DNA of 38,069 nt from Bacteroidia bacterium (GCA_025999435.1 BNXH01000011.1:1-38069); one strand, 5' to 3'. Positions 1-10,363 are shown, counted from the stretch's first letter. The notes: a model not told the origin generated them from the sequence alone. A program made the numbers and translations.

Positions 1-2
1 GG

Positions 3-1601
3 TTCTCTGTGATTACAGGTGAAACAGGAGCCGGGAAATCTATTATTCTGGGTGCATTGTCCCTGATTTTAGGTCAAAGGGCAGATATAAAAGCGATAAA
101 ACAAGGCGAAAGCAAGTGCGTTATCGAAGGTGCATTTAATGTTTCGGCATATGATCTGAAAGAATTTTGTGAAGAGAAAGGTATAGAATACGATCCGGAT
201 AGCTACATTCTCCGGCGCGAGGTTCTATCTACGGGAAAATCACGCGCTTTTATAAACGACTCGCCTGTAGGTCTTAATGATTTGAAAGAATTAGGTGGCC
301 AGTTGATCGATATACATTCACAGCATCAAAATCTATTATTGGCGGATAGCCGTTTTCAGATGCAGGTAGTGGATGCTTTAGCCGGAAATAAGAACTTGTT
401 AAAAGAATACCAACAAGCTTATCATCAGTACAGGTATGCAGAAAAGGCTCTCGAGGATTTGAAAGATCAAGTTCGTAAGAGTAAGGAGGAGGAAGACTAC
501 TTGCGTTTTCAACACGATTCTTTGCAGGAGGCCGCTTTACAGGAAGGGGAGCAGGAAGAACTGGAAAGGGAATTAGAAATACTGAATCATGCTGAAGACA
601 TAAAAAGCTCTTTGTACAGAGTGCATACCCTTTTGTCCGAAGACGAGAGGGGAATAGTTTCAGGACTGAAAGAAAGCCTGAGTATATCCAGGTCACTGGT
701 CAAGGTATATCAGCGGGCGGAAGAAATATCTCAACGGCTGGAGACCGCATATATAGATATGAAAGATTTGGCTTCTGAAATGGGGCGGCTGGCCGAAGAT
801 GTTGAATTTAACCCCGAAAGATTAGCTTTTATTGAAACTCGCCTCGACCTGATTTATACATTGGAGAAGAAATACCATTTGTCGAGTGTTGGAGAATTGT
901 TGAGCTTATATGGCGATCTGGCTCAGAAGTTAGCGAATATAGAATCCTCCGATCAGCAGGTAGAGATTTTAGAAAAAGAGGTTCAAACAAAATATGAGAA
1001 AATGATTGGCCTGGCTAAGATTCTGGCAGACAGGCGTATGTCTGTTTCCGGGAAAATGGAAACAGAACTGGAACAGAAAGCCTCTTATCTGGGTATGCCT
1101 AATATACGTTTTAAATGTGATGTTATTGCCGGAGATAGCCCCGATATATATGGCATGGACAGCATTCAGTTCCAATTTTCCGCGAATAAGAATGTCCCAT
1201 TGCAACCTGTGGCGAATATTGCATCCGGAGGTGAAATATCGAGGATAATGCTCTGTCTTAAATCGATGATAGCAGGAGCAACGGCTCTGCCAACAATTAT
1301 ATTTGACGAGATCGATACGGGAGTTTCGGGAGAAATAGCAGATAAAATGGGGCAGGTGATGCTTGAGTTTGGTCAGAATATGCAAGTAATAGCCATAACT
1401 CATCTTCCACAAATCGCCGCGAAGGGTAAGGCACATTATAAAGTTTATAAGTCGGACGATAGTAATGATTCTACGACTACTAAATTGGCTATGCTGTCAG
1501 ACAAAGACCGTCTGGACGAGATTGCCCGTATGCTTAGCGGATCTGTTGTTACAGAGGCTGCAATACAGAATGCTAAAGTAATGTTGGGAACGAAAATGTA
1601 A
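3..1601 (+). CDS. recN: DNA repair protein RecN, 5'-truncated by window edge
   Basis: RecN is an SMC-like ATPase that acts in recombinational repair of double-strand breaks in the cytoplasm. The reading frame is already open at base 3 (F-S-V-I-T-G), so the GTG at 9 is an internal Val codon and the true start lies upstream, probably about 27 codons away by comparison with the usual ~550 aa. The Walker A motif GETGAGKS is encoded at about 18-41, the ABC signature ASGGEISR near 1221-1244, and Walker B with the D-loop (TIIFDEIDTGVSGE) near 1294-1335. The Glu/Lys-rich middle fits the expected coiled coil. The stop is TAA at 1599-1601, and the next gene starts 3 nt later, suggesting co-transcription. 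The identification is secure; only the N-terminus is missing. Confidence 0.96.
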   Translation, partial: FSVITGETGAGKSIILGALSLILGQRADIKAIKQGESKCVIEGAFNVSAYDLKEFCEEKGIEYDPDSYILRREVLSTGKSRAFINDSPVGLNDLKELGGQLIDIHSQHQNLLLADSRFQMQVVDALAGNKNLLKEYQQAYHQYRYAEKALEDLKDQVRKSKEEEDYLRFQHDSLQEAALQEGEQEELERELEILNHAEDIKSSLYRVHTLLSEDERGIVSGLKESLSISRSLVKVYQRAEEISQRLETAYIDMKDLASEMGRLAEDVEFNPERLAFIETRLDLIYTLEKKYHLSSVGELLSLYGDLAQKLANIESSDQQVEILEKEVQTKYEKMIGLAKILADRRMSVSGKMETELEQKASYLGMPNIRFKCDVIAGDSPDIYGMDSIQFQFSANKNVPLQPVANIASGGEISRIMLCLKSMIAGATALPTIIFDEIDTGVSGEIADKMGQVMLEFGQNMQVIAITHLPQIAAKGKAHYKVYKSDDSNDSTTTKLAMLSDKDRLDEIARMLSGSVVTEAAIQNAKVMLGTKM

Positions 1602-1604
1602 AAT

Positions 1605-2711
1605 ATGGAACCTATTCTTTTTCTTAATCTGCAACGAGAGAACGGACGATATGCTTCTGAGTTTAAAGGGGCAGTATCACGTGTTATCGATTCCGGATGG
1701 TATATATTGGGAGAAGAAAAGGAGAAGTTTGAAAAAGAGTTCGCTGCTTATTGTGGCACTACCCATTGTATAGGTGTTGGGAATGGACTTGATGCTATTC
1801 GTCTCATTTTGATGGGATATATGGTGCAGGGCGTTATGCAAGAGGGAGATGAAATAATTGTACCTGCAAATTCTTTCATCGCGACAGCTTTGGCTGTTTC
1901 CCAATGCGGACTTAAGCCTGTATTTGTCGATTGTGACATACATACATACAACATAGATCCCACCTTGATTCTTAAAAAAGTAAGCTCCAAAACGAAAGCT
2001 ATTATTGCTGTTCATTTATATGGACAAGTAGCGATAATGGATGAGTTGAGAGTAATAGCCAGGCAATATGATCTGAAATTAATAGAGGATGCAGCTCAGG
2101 CACATGGCGCTATCTATGAAGGGAAAAAAGCCGGTAGTCTGGCGGATGCCGCTGCTTTTAGTTTCTATCCTGTGAAAAACCTTGGGGCACTCGGTGACGC
2201 GGGAGCTATTACAACAAATGATGATAATTTGTCGGAAATAGTGAGAGCCCTTTCAAATTACGGATCGGATGATAAATATATTCATAAATATAAAGGGTTG
2301 AACTCTCGTCTCGATGAGATACAAGCAGCAATATTATCAGTCCGTTTGAGATACTTGGATCAAGATAACAGGAGAAGGATAGAAATAGCCCGTTACTACT
2401 CGGAAAATATAAAGAACCCACAGATTATCTTACCCGTAGTGGATAATGCGGAAAGCCATGTTTTCCATCAGTATGTTATACGTTCTTCGCGACGAGACAG
2501 ACTTCGCCGATATTTGTTGGATAAGGGTATTCATACTCAGATTCATTATCCGCTGTCAATACATAAACAAGAGGCATATTCAAAATTGAAAAATATAGTT
2601 ATACCGATTGCAGAATGCTTGCAGGAAGAAGTCTTAAGCTTGCCTTTGTATCCATCCTTAAAAAGCGAAGAGATACATCGGATCGTTGAGGCGCTCAATC
2701 AATTCTCATGA
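1605..2711 (+). CDS. DegT/DnrJ/EryC1/StrS-family PLP sugar aminotransferase
   Basis: This 368-aa protein has the fold-type I PLP aminotransferase pattern of the DegT/DnrJ/EryC1/StrS family, which transfers an amino group to nucleotide-linked keto sugars for surface polysaccharides. Visible landmarks are VGNGLDAI at about residue 58, EDAAQAHGA near 161-169, and the PLP lysine in [15 protein letters not shown] (Lys191). A C-terminal [11 protein letters not shown] segment is also typical. It resembles the FdtB/QdtB subgroup (dTDP-3-amino-dideoxyhexose aminotransferases), but sugar and position cannot be read from the sequence. Its start lies 3 nt after the recN stop. No other sugar-nucleotide genes are nearby, so its pathway partners must be elsewhere. 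The family is certain; the substrate is unknown. Confidence 0.9.
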   Translation: MEPILFLNLQRENGRYASEFKGAVSRVIDSGWYILGEEKEKFEKEFAAYCGTTHCIGVGNGLDAIRLILMGYMVQGVMQEGDEIIVPANSFIATALAVSQCGLKPVFVDCDIHTYNIDPTLILKKVSSKTKAIIAVHLYGQVAIMDELRVIARQYDLKLIEDAAQAHGAIYEGKKAGSLADAAAFSFYPVKNLGALGDAGAITTNDDNLSEIVRALSNYGSDDKYIHKYKGLNSRLDEIQAAILSVRLRYLDQDNRRRIEIARYYSENIKNPQIILPVVDNAESHVFHQYVIRSSRRDRLRRYLLDKGIHTQIHYPLSIHKQEAYSKLKNIVIPIAECLQEEVLSLPLYPSLKSEEIHRIVEALNQFS

Positions 2712-2763
2712 TTCTTCATAAAAAAGATAAAAAAACACGGAATCTCAGTGTTAAAAAAACTAA

Positions 2764-2788
2764 TTGAATAATATTTATTATATATTTG
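2764..2788 (+). promoter_or_regulatory. Possible Bacteroidetes-type promoter upstream of purB
   Basis: TATATTTG at 2781-2788 matches the Bacteroidetes -7 consensus TAnnTTTG, about 70 nt before the purB start. The nearest upstream TTG, at 2764-2766, is closer than the usual ~20-nt spacing, so the -33 assignment is weak. This 146-nt gap is the only sizeable gap between recN and asnS, which fits a new transcription start here. Confidence 0.35.
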
Positions 2789-2857
2789 CAGTTCAAAGTA
2801 AGTAGTGATATTGAAAGGATCTCAAAGTATTAAAAACACAAAATTTTTTGTAGTAGA

Positions 2858-4201
2858 ATGACACTAATCCCCTTAACTTCCATTTCGCCTATAGATGGAC
2901 GTTATCGAAGTAAAACGGAGAAACTGGCTGATTATTTTTCGGAATATGCTCTTATCAAATATCGTGTATTAGTTGAAGTGGAGTATTTTATTTCACTGTG
3001 CGAATTGCCTCTCCCTCAATTGAAAAATATAGATCAGGCTGTATGTCGGAATCTGAAAAGAATTGTGAGCGATTTTTCAGTAGAAGATGCTTTGCGTATA
3101 AAGGAAACAGAGAAGGTGACAAACCATGACGTAAAAGCAGTTGAATATTTTTTGAAGGAAAAATTCGACGAGCTTGGTTTACACGAATATAAAGAGTTTA
3201 TACACTTTGGGTTAACCTCTCAGGATATAAATAATACCTCGATACCTCTTTCGTTGAAAGATGCTTTGAACGAGGTATATTATCCTTTACTGGAAGAATT
3301 GACAGGTAAGCTGAAAGCACAGGCTAACTTGTGGGCGGATGTAGCTATGTTGGCGAAAACACATGGGCAACCTGCGTCGCCTACCCGTCTGGGAAAAGAA
3401 ATAATGGTTTTTGCCAGCCGTTTGGAAGGACAATTGCAACTATTGAAATCAATACCTCTTTCCGCTAAGTTCGGGGGAGCAACAGGAAATTATAATGCGC
3501 ATAATATCGCTTATCCTTCTTATGATTGGAAAGCTTTTGGTAATAAATTTGTATCAGAAAAGCTCGGTTTGGTAAGAGAAGAATGGACTACGCAAATATC
3601 AAACTATGATAATTTGGCGGCAATATTCGATGCATTGAAGCGGATAGATACTATAATGATCGACCTTAACAGGGACTTTTGGCAGTATATTTCAATGGAA
3701 TATTTTAAACAGAGGATCAAAGAAGGTGAAATTGGATCTTCGGCTATGCCACATAAAGTAAACCCCATTGATTTCGAAAATGCAGAAGGAAATCTGGGTA
3801 TGGCGAATGCTATTTTGGAACATCTTGCGGCGAAGCTGCCTATTTCCAGGTTGCAGCGCGATTTGACCGATTCTACTGTTTTGCGTAACATTGGCGTGCC
3901 TGTCGGACATATAGTAATAGCTATTCAAAGCACATTAAAAGGATTAGATAAATTGTTATTAAATAAAGAAGCCTTATTTAAGGATCTGGAAAACTGTTGG
4001 GCTGTAGTAGCCGAAGGTATTCAGACTGTTTTACGTCGCGAAGGGTATCCAAAACCTTACGAAGCCTTAAAGGCGCTTACGCGTACCAATAATGCTATTA
4101 CAGCAGAATCCATTTCGGTTTTTATTGAAGGATTAGATGTGAGCGACACTGTGAAAAACGAGTTAAAGAAAATTACGCCTCATACTTATACAGGTGTGTA
4201 A
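2858..4201 (+). CDS. purB: Adenylosuccinate lyase
   Basis: PurB is a fumarase/aspartase-superfamily lyase. It releases fumarate from SAICAR and from adenylosuccinate in purine synthesis, in the cytoplasm. The 447-aa length fits the long (E. coli-like) PurB class. Diagnostic segments are SPIDGRYRSKTEKLADYFSE near the N-terminus, GLTSQDINNT, KTHGQPASPTRLGKE with His169, and the superfamily signature GSSAMPHKVNPIDFENAEGN starting at Gly293, which carries the catalytic Ser loop. The ATG at 2858 gives a normal N-terminus. It is followed after 65 nt by the pseudouridine synthase gene, possibly in one transcript. Confidence 0.97.
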   Translation: MTLIPLTSISPIDGRYRSKTEKLADYFSEYALIKYRVLVEVEYFISLCELPLPQLKNIDQAVCRNLKRIVSDFSVEDALRIKETEKVTNHDVKAVEYFLKEKFDELGLHEYKEFIHFGLTSQDINNTSIPLSLKDALNEVYYPLLEELTGKLKAQANLWADVAMLAKTHGQPASPTRLGKEIMVFASRLEGQLQLLKSIPLSAKFGGATGNYNAHNIAYPSYDWKAFGNKFVSEKLGLVREEWTTQISNYDNLAAIFDALKRIDTIMIDLNRDFWQYISMEYFKQRIKEGEIGSSAMPHKVNPIDFENAEGNLGMANAILEHLAAKLPISRLQRDLTDSTVLRNIGVPVGHIVIAIQSTLKGLDKLLLNKEALFKDLENCWAVVAEGIQTVLRREGYPKPYEALKALTRTNNAITAESISVFIEGLDVSDTVKNELKKITPHTYTGV

Positions 4202-4266
4202 TCTGCAAGTAGCCGAGAGGTTATATTAAATTTTAAAAATGTATATTTTAAAAACAAGGGAAAACA

Positions 4267-5556
<1,290 letters not shown>

Positions 5557-5585
5557 ATAAGAAGATTAATAATTACTAATAGAAA

Positions 5586-6983
5586 ATGGAGACTATTCGT
5601 AGAACGAAAATTGTAGATTTGTTTCAAAGGAAAGATTTTGGAACTACCGTTGATGTGAAAGGATGGGTACGTACTATCCGGGGTAATAAATATGTGAACT
5701 TTATTCACCTTAATGACGGGTCTACAATTCATAATCTTCAGATCGTTGCTGATGTCGAAAAATTCGGTGATGATCTTTTTAAACCTATAACTACAGGAGC
5801 TTGTATCCATGTGACAGGGAAATTAGTGGAGTCACAAGGAAAAGGACAAAGTGTGGAGATTCAGGCTGATAGTATAGAAGTATATGGAACAGCCGATCCG
5901 GAGACTTATCCTTTACAGAAGAAAGGCCATTCGCTTGAGTTTCTTCGCGATATAGCCTATTTGCGTCCACGGACAAACACTTTTGGAGCTATATTCCGTA
6001 TTCGTCATCACATGGCTTATGCTATTCACAAGTATTTTAACGATAGAGGTTTCTATTATTTCCATACGCCGATCGTTACAGCATCCGATGCAGAAGGGGC
6101 GGGCTCTATGTTTCAGGTTACAACGTTGGACTTTAACAATACTCCTCGCACTGATGCCGGACAAATTGATTATTCGGAAGACTTCTTTGGGCGTCAGACG
6201 AATTTGACGGTTTCCGGTCAGCTTGAAGGTGAACTTGGAGCGATGGCTCTTGGCGCAATCTATACTTTCGGGCCTACGTTTCGTGCCGAAAACTCGAATA
6301 CCCCTCGCCACTTAGCCGAATTTTGGATGATAGAACCTGAGGTTGCTTTCTATGATATTCATGATAATATGGATTTGGCGGAAGACTTCTTAAAATATCT
6401 GATCAGTTATGCGTTAGAGCATTGTAAAGATGATATTGAATTTTTGGCGGAACATTTCGATAAGGAATTGGTAGATCGTTTAAACTTTGTTATTGCTAAT
6501 GATTTTGTGCGCTTGACTTATACGGAAGGTGTGGAAATATTGGAAAAGAGCGGTCATAAATTTGAATTCCCTGTATATTGGGGTGCCGATTTGCAATCTG
6601 AACACGAACGCTATCTGGTAGAGAAACATTTTAAACGTCCTGTTATCCTGACCGATTATCCGAAAGAGATAAAATCATTCTATATGAAACAGAATGAAGA
6701 TGGAAAGACGGTACGGGGTATGGATGTTCTTTTCCCTAAGATTGGCGAAATTATCGGAGGTTCGGAGCGTGAAGCCGATTATGACAAATTGGTTCAACGG
6801 ACAAAAGAGTTGAACATGAACACAGATCCTATTTGGTGGTATATAGATACCCGCCGGTTTGGTACAGCTCCGCATGCCGGTTTTGGACTTGGATTTGAGC
6901 GTCTCATTTTGTTCATTACAGGTATGGCGAATATACGTGATGTAATACCATTCCCGCGTACGCCGAATAACGCGGAATTTTAA
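5586..6983 (+). CDS. asnS: Asparaginyl-tRNA synthetase
   Basis: AsnS charges tRNA-Asn with asparagine in the cytoplasm. The 465-aa protein has an N-terminal OB-fold anticodon-binding domain (about 15-110, [23 protein letters not shown]) and a class II catalytic domain. Motif 2 is [21 protein letters not shown] (from Phe232), and motif 3 is [15 protein letters not shown] with Arg439. The HLAEFWM context and the terminal [16 protein letters not shown] separate AsnRS from AspRS. The gene follows the pseudouridine synthase by 29 nt and is closed by a strong intrinsic terminator. Confidence 0.97.
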   Translation: METIRRTKIVDLFQRKDFGTTVDVKGWVRTIRGNKYVNFIHLNDGSTIHNLQIVADVEKFGDDLFKPITTGACIHVTGKLVESQGKGQSVEIQADSIEVYGTADPETYPLQKKGHSLEFLRDIAYLRPRTNTFGAIFRIRHHMAYAIHKYFNDRGFYYFHTPIVTASDAEGAGSMFQVTTLDFNNTPRTDAGQIDYSEDFFGRQTNLTVSGQLEGELGAMALGAIYTFGPTFRAENSNTPRHLAEFWMIEPEVAFYDIHDNMDLAEDFLKYLISYALEHCKDDIEFLAEHFDKELVDRLNFVIANDFVRLTYTEGVEILEKSGHKFEFPVYWGADLQSEHERYLVEKHFKRPVILTDYPKEIKSFYMKQNEDGKTVRGMDVLFPKIGEIIGGSEREADYDKLVQRTKELNMNTDPIWWYIDTRRFGTAPHAGFGLGFERLILFITGMANIRDVIPFPRTPNNAEF

Positions 6984-7003
6984 TATTCAGAAAAACTATA
7001 TAG

Positions 7004-7035
7004 AAAGCAGCAGGATTCGTTCCTGCTGCTTTTTT
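7004..7035 (+). terminator. Intrinsic terminator after asnS
   Basis: A perfect 12-bp stem (7004-7015 with 7021-7032) around a 5-nt loop is followed by further T residues. It begins 21 nt after the asnS stop. Confidence 0.9.
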
Positions 7036-7039
7036 GTTT

Positions 7040-7780
7040 CTATTGTTATAACAGGACTGAGACTCTTGCTGTCGCAGCGTAGTTAAATCCGAATAGGCGA
7101 GGAGTATTTTATCTATAGATGTAGTGATAATTTGAAAATTTGAAAATGAGCGAATTTGAAAATGAGTGTGGAGTTTGTTACTTTTTAGTTAAAAAGTTAC
7201 GAGTAGACGAGATACGAGGTACGAGTTGTTGACTGCTAACTGTAGAGGTTTGTTACTTTTTAGTTAAAACGAAAAGCAGGAGTTAAAAAGTTATGAGTTT
7301 TAAGTTTTAAGTTCTGAGCGCTGACTACTAACTACTAACTACTGACTACTAACTACTAACTACTGTTCACTGTAGAAGTTTGTTACTTTTTAGTTAAAAA
7401 GTTACGAGTAGACGAGATACGAGGTACGAGTTGTTGACTGTTGACTGTCGCACGTCATTGCGAGGGTTTACCCGAAGCAATCCATTAATAATCAATACTC
7501 TGGATTGCTTCACTCCGTTCGCAATGACGAAAAGGTCGACTGTTTACTGACTACTGACTACTGTTTACTGTAGAAGTTTGTTACTTTTTAGTTAAAAAGA
7601 TACGAGTAGACGAGATACGAGGTACGAGTTGTTGACTACTAACTACTAACTACTAACTACTAACTACTGACTACTGACTACTGTCGAAGTTTGTTACTTT
7701 TTAGTTAAAATCAATACCCACAAGCAACTTTGCGCAAGTCGAAGCAAACTAACTGATTTACAGTGTTTTTAATCAAAAGG
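7040..7780. repeat. Compound non-coding repeat region: ~62-nt unit plus heptamer arrays
   Basis: No gene is visible here. A unit beginning GTTTGTTACTTTTTAGTTAA and ending in GTACGAGTTGTTGACT occurs nearly complete at 7173-7234, 7378-7439 and 7576-7637. Its first ~22 nt recur alone at 7248-7269 and 7689-7710. Between copies are runs of the heptamers ACTACTA and ACTACTG (7322-7370, about 7536-7565, 7635-7683). Each new copy is entered through TGTAGAAG or a near variant. The unit contains a self-complementary core (ACTTTTTA-GT-TAAAAAGT). Upstream, 7130-7165 carries short TTTGAAAATGAG-type repeats. Spacing is irregular and the units are not spacer-separated palindromes, so this is not a CRISPR array. 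Confidence 0.9.
7453..7529. repeat. REP-like interrupted inverted repeat
   Basis: CGTCATTGCGA (7453-7463) pairs with TCGCAATGACG (7519-7529), and GAAGCAATCCA (7474-7484) pairs with TGGATTGCTTC (7501-7511). The result is a two-stem cruciform-capable element. From memory, this arm sequence resembles dispersed palindromic repeats found in many bacterial genomes. It sits inside the compound repeat block. Confidence 0.85.
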
Positions 7781-7794
7781 CAAACAGGTAGATG

Positions 7795-7877
7795 AAGCCG
7801 GAAAAAGACCGGAAAATACCCATTTTGGACAGGGTACAGTTACTAAACCGTTACCTGTATTTTCCCTGTTCCGGCTT
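7795..7877. repeat. Imperfect inverted repeat just upstream of the integrase remnant
   Basis: AAGCCGGAA (7795-7803) and GGAAAATAC (7811-7819) are mirrored by GTATTTTCC (7857-7865) and TTCCGGCTT (7869-7877). The position about 200 nt before an integrase gene would suit the attachment-end region of an element, but no matching attR was found. The rest of 7711-8078 holds no recognisable gene. Confidence 0.6.
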
Positions 7878-8078
7878 GATAAACGATACCTGAACGTTAT
7901 ATGTAAACCTTTGATTGGCATACGGTTGTTTATAGTGATCCTGGCTTTGTACAGGTAAAGGTAATAAAAACAATTGTAAAAAGCTGTCAAAAGTTTTGTT
8001 AGCACTGATTAGCCGTATTTTGCGTAGCGGCAGATAACTCAATGATAAATAATTTTGAAACTTTAATTGAGTTATTGT

Positions 8079-8805
8079 ATGCGAAGTACATTTAAAGTAT
8101 TATTCTATTTGAAGAAGAACAACCTGAACAGGGATGGCGAAGCCCCCATCATGGCAAGGATTACCATCGACGGGATGATTGCGCAGTTCAGTTGCAAGGC
8201 CTCCGTCCACCCCTGCCTGTGGGAAACGAACTACAACCGTGCGGCGGGACGCAGCGATTATGCCAGGCAAATCAACAGCCTGCTGGATGAAATCAAAGCA
8301 GGGATAGACAAACATTACAAAAAGGTATTGGAGCGGGACTCGTATGTTACCGCCGAAAAGGTAAAGAACTCCTTCCTCGGTATAGACCTGCGCGGTGAAA
8401 CCCTGTTGCAGGTATTCAGGCAGCACAATGACGATTTTAAGAAAATGCTCGATGCCGGGTTGAGGTCGAATTCAACATACCAGAAATACAAGGATGTTTA
8501 CCTGCACCTGGAAGCGTTTATTAAAAAGCGATATAACCGTACAGATATAGCTTTGATAGAACTGGCACCGGCCTTTATCACCGACTTTGAGCTTTACCTT
8601 GCTACCGTCCCGAAACTGGCGCACCTATGCGACGGAAATCTGCCTGACCAACGGCGTACCCATCGAATCGCTCAGCAAGACGATGGGGCACAAGAGCATA
8701 AAGACCACGTAGCGTTATGCCAAAATAACGAATGAAAAGGTAAGCAGGGATATGGGAAACCTGTCGGAAGTTTTACAGAAAATCGAGCAGTTCAAATACA
8801 GGTAA
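8079..8805 (+). pseudogene. Tyrosine recombinase (integrase) pseudogene, internally deleted
   Basis: The first ~178 codons from ATG 8079 encode a Bacteroidetes-type integrase N-terminus: an arm-binding domain starting MRSTFKVLFYLKKNNLNRDG and the SAM-like core-binding domain (FITDFELYLATV). At about 8611-8620 the sequence jumps, in another frame, to the C-terminal end of the same family: TYATEICLTNGVPIESLSK, then MGHKSIKTT, a TAG at 8710-8712, then RYAKITNEKVSRDMGNL, ending at TAA 8803-8805. Most of the catalytic domain, including the first catalytic Arg and the HxxR region, is therefore deleted. The active-site Tyr survives after the nonsense codon. A TTG at 8067 is in frame, but ATG 8079 gives the family N-terminus. 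GC content is visibly higher than in the flanks. The protein cannot be active. Confidence 0.9.
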
Positions 8806-9121
8806 AGCCTTTGTCCGGCCTTCTGTCCCTGTAGTGTTCCTCCATAAAACGCCCGACATCGCCTGCCCGGTAGAGTATTTTCCCGCCGACGTGGTAAAAG
8901 GGGATTTTGCCTTGTGTCCGGTAATCCTGCAAGCAGCGGCGGCTGATTTTTAGCAATTTGGACACTTCCCTGTCCGTCAGGTATTGTCCGCCTTCAAGTC
9001 CCGGCTTGAGGTTGCGGGCAATATTTTCTATGGTATCAGACAGTTGGTCAATTGTCAGAAAGAGGGAAGCCAGCCGCTTATCGTCTTTTGTAATTATCCT
9101 GTCATTTGTTTTATCATTCAT
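8792..9121 (-). CDS. Helix-turn-helix DNA-binding protein of mobile element
   Basis: This 109-aa protein has a MerR/excisionase-like HTH_17 domain in its C-terminal half (about 45-98): YLTDREVSKLLKISRRCLQDYRTQGKIPFYHVGGKILYRAGDVGRFME. The N-terminal half is helical and has no known motif. Small paired HTH proteins of this type are typical of Bacteroidetes conjugative and mobilizable transposons, where they act in excision or regulation. It is downstream of, and overlaps by 8 nt, the next minus-strand HTH gene (9114-9404), so the two are translationally coupled. Its 3' end overlaps the tail of the integrase remnant. Confidence 0.82.
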   Translation of the reverse strand: MNDKTNDRIITKDDKRLASLFLTIDQLSDTIENIARNLKPGLEGGQYLTDREVSKLLKISRRCLQDYRTQGKIPFYHVGGKILYRAGDVGRFMEEHYRDRRPDKGFTCI

Positions 9122-9404
9122 GGCTTTTTCCTTTCGTTGAGTTTATAATGAGGGCGTCCACATCTTCCGGCCTGTAAAATATTTTCCTGTTGATTTGTGT
9201 ATAGGGCAGCGTACCGTTTGTACGCAATGTTTGCAGGGTGCGCGGGCTGATGTTCAGTATCCGACATACATCCTGGTTGTCGTACCACTTTTTCAGTTCC
9301 TTTTTTCCCAATTGCTCACAAAGTGCCGTTACCTTCCCAACAAACATTTCCAGCCGGAACAGCAGTTCGTTGAATGTTTTTTCATCGATAGTTATCGTAC
9401 TCAT
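9114..9404 (-). CDS. Helix-turn-helix DNA-binding protein of mobile element
   Basis: This 96-aa protein has an N-terminal helical segment and an HTH_17 domain (about 40-88): KWYDNQDVCRILNISPRTLQ, then TLRTNGTLPYTQINRKIFYR and PEDVDALI. It is the first gene of a two-gene minus-strand operon with the 109-aa HTH protein and diverges from a third HTH gene at 9599. The 194-nt region between the divergent genes should hold both promoters. The role is probably element excision or regulation; the target is unknown. Confidence 0.82.
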   Translation of the reverse strand: MSTITIDEKTFNELLFRLEMFVGKVTALCEQLGKKELKKWYDNQDVCRILNISPRTLQTLRTNGTLPYTQINRKIFYRPEDVDALIINSTKGKSHE

Positions 9405-9598
9405 AAATATCCTGTTTTTTTAGGTTTGTCGCAGGCAAAGCTATACGGATTGCAGCTGTAAATACAATGGAGGGAGCACAAGTGTCATCATCCGTCATTA
9501 TATGTCATACCCGCGGTACGCCATAACCAAAACCAATATCCCCGAACTTTGCGGCGTGAGAACGATAAAACAATAAAGCAATATAAATACAAAAACTT

Positions 9599-9931
9599 AT
9601 GGAAACAATTACAGTTAACGCGGCGGAATGGAACGAACTGGTTCGTAAAATCAATCTCATAGCTGAATTTATCGGACAGCTTGCAGGGCAGCTTCCTGCC
9701 GATGACAATACATGGATGGACGAGGCACAGGTTTGCGGTTATCTGAAGGTCAGCACGAAAACTTTACAACGCCTGCGAAACAGCGGGGGCCTGAAATTCT
9801 CCACCATCGCCAAAAAGCATCATTACAAGGCAGGCGACATAAAAGCGTTGATGGAAAGGAGAGCGGTCAAAAGCGGCAGGGAACGGCTGGAAGAGTTAAG
9901 AAACTCTTGCAGGAAACGTTTTGGAGAATAG
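9599..9931 (+). CDS. Helix-turn-helix DNA-binding protein of mobile element
   Basis: This 110-aa protein begins METITVNAAEWNELVRKINLIAE in segments like its divergent neighbours. It then has an HTH_17 domain (about 38-85): TWMDEAQVCGYLKVSTKTLQ, RLRNSGGLKFSTIAKKHHYK and AGDIKALMERR. The C-terminal tail is basic (SGRERLEELRNSCRKRF). In intact elements this position is often followed by replication or mobilization genes. Here only a 30-codon stub follows at 9960. Confidence 0.82.
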   Translation: METITVNAAEWNELVRKINLIAEFIGQLAGQLPADDNTWMDEAQVCGYLKVSTKTLQRLRNSGGLKFSTIAKKHHYKAGDIKALMERRAVKSGRERLEELRNSCRKRFGE

Positions 9932-9959
9932 AAAGCACACACACCGAAGGAGATAACTG

Positions 9960-10052
9960 ATGAAATCATCAAAAGGATATATTGAAAATCAGGACTTAGC
10001 ACGATTGGCTGACAATTTTCATATCGTTTCAGAAGTTTCAACAGGACTTTGA
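9960..10052 (+). pseudogene. Truncated 30-codon ORF at the edge of element DNA
   Basis: ATG 9960 is preceded by a strong AAGGAG ribosome site 8 nt upstream (about 9947-9952) and opens MKSSKGYIENQDLARLADNF, then stops after SEVSTGL at TGA 10050-10052. Base composition changes to AT-rich immediately afterwards. The good translation start and abrupt end suggest the 5' stub of a longer element gene cut at a deletion or insertion junction. I do not recognise the parent gene. Confidence 0.5.
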
Positions 10053-10134
10053 TCCTGCATCATTATAGTTTATCGACTAAACAGTAAACGATATGAAGTT
10101 TTGTTTATTTGCGGGGATTATCACCTTTTTCTGG

Positions 10135-10162
10135 TTGAATCTCATTTTCAATTGTATCTTTG
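10135..10162 (+). promoter_or_regulatory. Bacteroidetes-type promoter-like sequence
   Basis: TATCTTTG at 10155-10162 matches TAnnTTTG, with TTG at 10135-10137 17 nt upstream of it. It is about 490 nt before the sigma-factor gene, so it either drives a long leader or served a lost gene. Confidence 0.3.
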
Positions 10163-10252
10163 CTAAGTACTTGGTACAAGGGAAGCATTTTTATTTGTTG
10201 TTTTGCAATTACAAAATTAACGCTTCCGTATTTTTTACTTTAATTTAAAAGT

Positions 10253-10363
10253 CAAGATGACTGACTTCTTCATGTTTTCACTTTCGATTTTGGGGCAATA
10301 GAACTTTTTTACATATTGCCATTGAGTTTCTATTAAGTCTGTTGGATCGCATATTTCTTTTAG
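10253..10363 (-). pseudogene. Possible IS5-like transposase N-terminal remnant
   Basis: Read on the minus strand, the segment translates without stops as LKEICDPTDLIETQWQYVKK, then FYCPKIESENMKKSVIL. The DLxETQWQYxKKFxxP core resembles the start of IS5-family transposases (LTETQWQYIKKF-type). No further transposase sequence continues on either side, so at most this is a small fossil. Confidence 0.35.

Noticed and set aside
969..1436. Minus-strand ORF within recN
   Set aside because: It is a shadow of a clearly conserved recN frame with intact ATPase motifs.
7173..7710. CRISPR array
   Set aside because: Repeat units are unequal in length, intervals range from about 75 to 205 nt and are filled with heptamers rather than unique spacers, and no cas genes are nearby.
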